DNA from: Bradyrhizobium sp. SRL28
GTDB lineage: Bacteria; Pseudomonadota; Alphaproteobacteria; Rhizobiales; Xanthobacteraceae
Assembly: GCF_018596315.1 (NCBI RefSeq)
Contig: NZ_JAHEAG010000036.1
Location: 1 to 64,000 of the forward strand
Direction of reading: 5' to 3'
Length of the DNA stretch: 64,000 bases
Under the pieces are notes generated by a model. That model searched no databases and was not told the DNA's origin. It worked only from the letters and a program-made list of their open reading frames with translations. Position numbers and translations under genes: made by a program. This document shows, one piece after another, positions 60,276 to 64,000 of this stretch. Numbering within the stretch: the stretch's first letter is position 1; every line of letters starts with the position of its first letter.

Positions 60276-61667
60276 GTGCGGCATTTCATTCAATCTGTCC
60301 GGATCGCGTCATGGGCGCTGCTGGCGGCTATTGCATGCCTCGCGGCCACGCCAGCCGTCGCCGAGAAGCGCATAGCCCTCGCCATCGGCAACGACCTCTA
60401 TCCCAATCTGCCCGCCGACCGGCAGCTCAAGAAGGCCGCCAACGACGCCACCACGATCGCGGGAACGCTGAGGTCGCTCGGTTTCGAGGTCATCGTCGGC
60501 ACCAATCTTGGCCGCCAGGCGATGATCGACAAGCTTGCCGAGTTCATCGCGCGGCTGCAGCCGGGCGACACCGCGGCGCTGTTCTTTGCCGGACACGGCG
60601 TGGCGATTGCGGGCGTCAATTACCTGATCCCGAGCGATGTGCCGGCCGTGACCGAAGGCGCCGAAGCGCGCGTGCGCGGCGCATCGCTGGCCGAGCCCGA
60701 TCTGATTGCGGAGTTGCAGGCGCGCTCGGTTCGCGTCGCGCTCCTGGTGATCGATGCCTGCCGCGACAATCCGTTCCCGCGCGCGGCCGGCCGATCGATC
60801 GGCAACACGAGGGGGCTGGCCGATGCCAAGCCTGCGCGTGGCATCTTCACGCTGTATTCCGCCGGCATCGGCCAAACCGCGCTCGATAGACTCGGCGGCA
60901 ACGATGCTGCTCACAATTCGGTGTTCACGCGAATATTCGCCGAGCAACTGAAGCGGCCGGAGCTGCATCTTGGCGATCTCGCCGTCGAGGTGCGCGAACG
61001 CGTCGCCGAACTGGCGCTGAAAGCGACCGATGACCGCGGTCAGCCCGCGCCGCACGAGCAGACGCCGGCCTATTACGATCAAACCCTCGGTGGTCGCATC
61101 TATCTGGCGGGACAGCCGGGCGCTGGCCGCGTTGAGCAGCCGGCCACCAAGCTCGCCAATGTCGCCCCCGAACCTGCGCGCGCTGTGCGCCCGTCGCGGC
61201 CGGGCGTGCCGGGCGAAAGCTGCGTGCGCAACGGCTACGAGACCTATTGCGTCAGTTCGGTGCTGAAGTCGCAGTTCGGCAATTCCTACGGCCCGGAAAA
61301 CCTTTTCAAGGGGCCAGCCAGCAGCGCATGGGTGGAGGGCCAACAAGGCAATGGCGTGGGAGAGTGGATTACGGTCGAATTCGAAGGGTTGCGCACCGTG
61401 CGTTCGATCGTCGTGCGCAACGGCTACCAGAAGAGCAACGATATCTTCGGAAAGAACAACCGCGTCCGGCATTTGCGGGCGGTGTTCTCGCAAGGCGAGA
61501 CCCAGACGCTAACGCTGCAGGATCGAAGCGGGTCGGAATCCCTAACGCTGCCCAAGCCGGTCAAGGCCTACTGGGTCAAGTTCATCATCGACGATGTCTG
61601 GGCCGGTAACAAATACACGGACACCGCAATTACGAAGCTGGTGGTCAATTCGGAGCCGGCGCAGTGA
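60276..61667 (+). CDS. Exported caspase-like protease with C-terminal NADase-type glycan-binding domain
   Basis: A 463-residue protein with a signal peptide (about 1-28, ATPAVAEKR), a C14 caspase-like domain (about 30-270) and a C-terminal discoidin-like domain (about 310-460). The catalytic dyad is visible as FFAGHGVAI (His) and LVIDACRDNPF (Cys). The C-terminal segment (SCVRNGYETYCVSS, AWVEGQQGNGVGEWITVEF, VRSIVVRNGYQKSN) resembles the NADase-type glycan-binding domain. GTG 60276 places the signal at the N terminus; an ATG at 60138 adds 46 polar residues. It overlaps the next gene by GTGA (61664-61667). Confidence 0.8.
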   Translation: MRHFIQSVRIASWALLAAIACLAATPAVAEKRIALAIGNDLYPNLPADRQLKKAANDATTIAGTLRSLGFEVIVGTNLGRQAMIDKLAEFIARLQPGDTAALFFAGHGVAIAGVNYLIPSDVPAVTEGAEARVRGASLAEPDLIAELQARSVRVALLVIDACRDNPFPRAAGRSIGNTRGLADAKPARGIFTLYSAGIGQTALDRLGGNDAAHNSVFTRIFAEQLKRPELHLGDLAVEVRERVAELALKATDDRGQPAPHEQTPAYYDQTLGGRIYLAGQPGAGRVEQPATKLANVAPEPARAVRPSRPGVPGESCVRNGYETYCVSSVLKSQFGNSYGPENLFKGPASSAWVEGQQGNGVGEWITVEFEGLRTVRSIVVRNGYQKSNDIFGKNNRVRHLRAVFSQGETQTLTLQDRSGSESLTLPKPVKAYWVKFIIDDVWAGNKYTDTAITKLVVNSEPAQ

Positions 61668-62449
61668 TCCGCGCAAAGCCGGGCGAGCGGACCTTTGGGC
61701 GGATGGCCCTGGCTGCGATCTGCGCGGCAAGTTGCCTGGTGAGCGCCGCTGCGCAGGCGCAAAAAATGCCGGCCAACTTCGTCTATCTGCGCGACGTCGA
61801 TCCGACCATCATCCAGGACATCCGTTACGCCGGTTCGAACAATTTTGTCGGCCGTCCGCTCAGGGGATATGAGGCCGCCGAATGCGTGGTGAAGCGCGAG
61901 GTCGGCGCGCTGCTGAAGAGCGTTCAGGAAGAGCTTGCGCTGCAGAACCTGTCGCTGAAGATGTTCGACTGCTACCGGCCGACGCGCGCGGCTGCCGACA
62001 TGGTGGCCTGGTCGCGCGACGGCAAGGAAACGCCGGCGCAGAAACGCTACAATCCGGCTTTCAGCAAGGCCGATCTGTTTCGCCTCGGCTACATCGCCGA
62101 ACGCTCCGGTCATTCCACCGGCGCCGCGCTCGATCTCACCCTGGTCGATTTGAAAGCCGACAACTCGGCCACCTTCGATCCCAGCAAAGATTACGGCAAC
62201 TGCATCGCCAACGTGGACCTGCGCGCACCGGACGGCAGCGTCGACATGGGCACCGGCTATGATTGTTCCGACGTCAAGTCGCACACATCAGCAAAATCCA
62301 TCACCGCAGCCCAGCGCCGCTGGCGGGAGAGGCTGGTAATGGTGATGGCGAGGCGAGGATTTGTAAACTATTCGAAGGAGTGGTGGCACTTTTCGCTGCC
62401 GGGAGTGGGCGGGCAGGCCTATGATTTCCCGATCACACCGCGGAAGTGA
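61664..62449 (+). CDS. D-Ala-D-Ala dipeptidase (M15, VanX/DdpX type)
   Basis: A 261-residue zinc peptidase that should cleave D-Ala-D-Ala or related dipeptides. The zinc ligands appear as RSGHSTGAALDLTLVD (SxHxxGxAxD) near 149 and KEWWHFSLP (ExxH) near 240. A signal-like N terminus (about 15-36, CAASCLVSAAAQA) suggests export to the periplasm. GTG 61664 overlaps the caspase-like gene's TGA by GTGA, so it is translationally coupled to it. The pairing hints at a joint envelope role. Confidence 0.9.
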   Translation: MIRAKPGERTFGRMALAAICAASCLVSAAAQAQKMPANFVYLRDVDPTIIQDIRYAGSNNFVGRPLRGYEAAECVVKREVGALLKSVQEELALQNLSLKMFDCYRPTRAAADMVAWSRDGKETPAQKRYNPAFSKADLFRLGYIAERSGHSTGAALDLTLVDLKADNSATFDPSKDYGNCIANVDLRAPDGSVDMGTGYDCSDVKSHTSAKSITAAQRRWRERLVMVMARRGFVNYSKEWWHFSLPGVGGQAYDFPITPRK

Positions 62450-62470
62450 TTCACGGTTCCAGGATCAGCC

Positions 62471-64000
62471 ATGAGCCAGGCAACATTTTTGACCCACGAG
62501 GTCTTCAACCAGTCACCGCCGTTCGAAGATATCGATCTCTATGCGGTCGACCGGCCGCTGGTCGAGGCGGTCGCCGCCAATGGCGGGGCTTCGGCACAAA
62601 GCGAGCTGTCTGAATTCGGCAGGCATTGGGGCTCCGCGGCGATGGCGGAACGCGGCCGCGCTGCCAACGAGAACACGCCGAAACTGCGCACCTTCGATTC
62701 GCGCGGCAATCGCCGCGACGAGGTCGAGTTTCACCCGGCCTATCATGAGCTGATGGCGCACAGTGCGCATGCCGGCGTGCACAATTCGACCTGGGACGCG
62801 GCAGGCAAGCCGGCCGGCGGCGCGTCCGAAGTGATACGGGCGGCGAAATTCTACATGGCCTCGCAGGTCGAGACCGGGCATCTCTGCCCGATCACCATGA
62901 CGCGGGCCTCCGTCGCCGCACTGGCGGAACAGCCCGACCTGCTGGCCAGGGTGATGCCGGTGCTCGGCACGCGATCCTACGATCCGGCCTTCGCGCCCTG
63001 GTGGACCAAGCGCGGCATGACGCTCGGCATGGGCATGACCGAGAAGCAGGGCGGCACCGACGTGCGCTCCAACATGACGCGCGCGGAACGCGAAGGGGAC
63101 GACTACCGCATCACCGGGCACAAATGGTTCATGTCGGCGCCGATGTGCGACGCCTTTTTGGTGCTGGCGCAGGCCGAGGAGGGGCTGAGCTGCTTCCTGA
63201 TGCCGCGCTTTGCGCCTGATGGCTCGATCAACGCGATCAGGTTCCAGCGGCTGAAGGACAAGCTCGGCAACCGCTCCAATGCATCCTCCGAGGTGGAGTT
63301 TCACGGCGCCTATGCCGAGCGCGTCGGCGCCGAGGGCAAGGGCATCCGCACCATCATCCAGATGGTGCAGTTGACACGGCAGGATTGTGCGATTGCTTCC
63401 GCCGGCCTGATGCGATCGGACCTTGCGCACGCGCTGCATCACGCACGGCATCGCAGCGTGTTCCAGAAACATCTCGCCGATCAGCCGCTGATGCAGGCGG
63501 TGCTGTCGGACATGGCGCTGCATGTCGAGGCTTCGGTCGCGCTGGTGATGCGGCTGTGCCGGTCGTTCGACCGCGCGCCCGCTGACGCCAAGGAAGCCGC
63601 CTATATGCGGCTGTTGACGCCCGCCATCAAATACTGGGTCTGCAAGAGCGCGCCCGGCTTTCTCTATGAGGCGATGGAGTGCCTCGGCGGCAATGGTTAC
63701 GTGGAGGAGGGCATTCTGGCGCGGCATTACCGGGAGTCGCCGGTCAATGCGATCTGGGAAGGCTCCGGCAATGTGATGTGCCTCGACGTCCTCCGTGCGC
63801 TGTCGCGGGAGCCGGAAGTGGTGTCCAGCATCGTGCATGAACTGACCGGCGAGACGCTCGGATTGCCGGGCGCGGGTGAGGCCATCACCTTCCTCGGCAA
63901 GGCGTTCCGCCGGCCGGACAGCGAACGTGTGGCGCGGCTGGCGGTCGAGAAGCTGGCGCTGCTGGCGGCTTCTGCCGCGCTCAATGCCGTGTCGCCGCGA
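62471..64000 (+). CDS. aidB: AidB-like acyl-CoA dehydrogenase, cut by the window edge
   Basis: At least 510 residues of a flavin acyl-CoA dehydrogenase of the AidB type; the chain is open at 64000 and the family is about 540 long. FAD and substrate motifs: TLGMGMTEKQGGTDVRSN, HKWFMSAPMCDAFL, and ECLGGNGYVEEG near 395. The long N-terminal region (about 1-180) is the AidB-specific domain. AidB binds DNA and is part of the adaptive response to alkylation in E. coli, with weak isovaleryl-CoA dehydrogenase activity. ATG 62471 lies 21 bases past the dipeptidase stop, so it may be co-transcribed. Confidence 0.87.
   Translation, partial: MSQATFLTHEVFNQSPPFEDIDLYAVDRPLVEAVAANGGASAQSELSEFGRHWGSAAMAERGRAANENTPKLRTFDSRGNRRDEVEFHPAYHELMAHSAHAGVHNSTWDAAGKPAGGASEVIRAAKFYMASQVETGHLCPITMTRASVAALAEQPDLLARVMPVLGTRSYDPAFAPWWTKRGMTLGMGMTEKQGGTDVRSNMTRAEREGDDYRITGHKWFMSAPMCDAFLVLAQAEEGLSCFLMPRFAPDGSINAIRFQRLKDKLGNRSNASSEVEFHGAYAERVGAEGKGIRTIIQMVQLTRQDCAIASAGLMRSDLAHALHHARHRSVFQKHLADQPLMQAVLSDMALHVEASVALVMRLCRSFDRAPADAKEAAYMRLLTPAIKYWVCKSAPGFLYEAMECLGGNGYVEEGILARHYRESPVNAIWEGSGNVMCLDVLRALSREPEVVSSIVHELTGETLGLPGAGEAITFLGKAFRRPDSERVARLAVEKLALLAASAALNAVSPR

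Noticed and set aside
60276..62449. Caspase-like gene as part of an abortive-infection or CBASS-type defence system
   Set aside because: The protein has an export signal and is paired with a cell-wall peptidase; there is no nucleotide cyclase, sensor or gasdermin gene next to it.
62513..63838. A 440-codon open frame on the minus strand at the right edge
   Set aside because: The plus strand encodes an AidB-like dehydrogenase through the same region and beyond the edge, with all its motifs.

Overview
The window is a contiguous piece of a GC-rich alphaproteobacterial chromosome. Several gene families point to the Nitrobacteraceae, most likely Bradyrhizobium or a close relative: MipZ, DivK and PleD, ClpS with ClpA, the envelope protein EipB, a DUF3572-dinB pair, a phasin behind a TGC-N3-GCA promoter, and the order pyrB-pyrC'-plsY-dprA-topA-rnr. 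The intergenic palindromic repeats are also of a kind I remember from that group. No rRNA, tRNA, CRISPR array, intact insertion sequence or prophage was found.

Layout. 0-10 kb: polysaccharide deacetylase, MgtE Mg2+ transporter, a small XRE-like regulator behind a perfect CtrA-type box, aldo/keto reductase, TonB/TolA-like protein, DUF599, glutathione transferase, DUF1489 and panC. 10-16 kb: mipZ, an alcohol dehydrogenase remnant, an anchored alpha/beta hydrolase, a VWA protein, a J-domain protein and a D,D-carboxypeptidase with a SPOR tail. 16-22 kb: the phasin, a dispersed repeat next to a broken tadG, then clpS and clpA. 22-31 kb: PilZ protein, lytic transglycosylase, a small phosphatase between two 98-bp repeats, an AzlC/AzlD exporter, a lone Bug-type binding protein, trmO, a HIT protein, a DUF482 acyltransferase, a GDPD, a RidA protein and eipB. 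31-38 kb: nfeD-slipin, GYD protein, a second RidA, DUF3572-dinB, and divK-pleD. 38-46 kb: accessory genes (serine hydrolase, TetR-MFS pair, LLM monooxygenase, a small membrane protein) around rpmG, then NUDIX and DUF983. 46-60 kb: rnr-topA and dprA-plsY-pyrC'-pyrB on the minus strand. This block is interrupted by a redox module (HxlR, SDR, 46-residue membrane peptide, azoR, second HxlR) and by an amidase. 60-64 kb: a caspase-like protease with a C-terminal discoidin-like domain overlaps a D-Ala-D-Ala dipeptidase; an AidB-like acyl-CoA dehydrogenase runs off the right edge.

Together, the core genes cover cell-cycle control and division-site placement, envelope and peptidoglycan remodelling, protein quality control, DNA and RNA maintenance and pyrimidine synthesis. 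The accessory genes sit between palindromic repeats, and four gene ends coincide with the edge of a repeat. Strong regulatory candidates are a two-operator phasin promoter, a 16-bp palindrome between tetR and an MFS gene, a 54-bp imperfect palindrome before the SDR gene, and the CtrA box. The most unusual coding unit is the overlapping caspase-like protease and dipeptidase pair at 60.3-62.4 kb.
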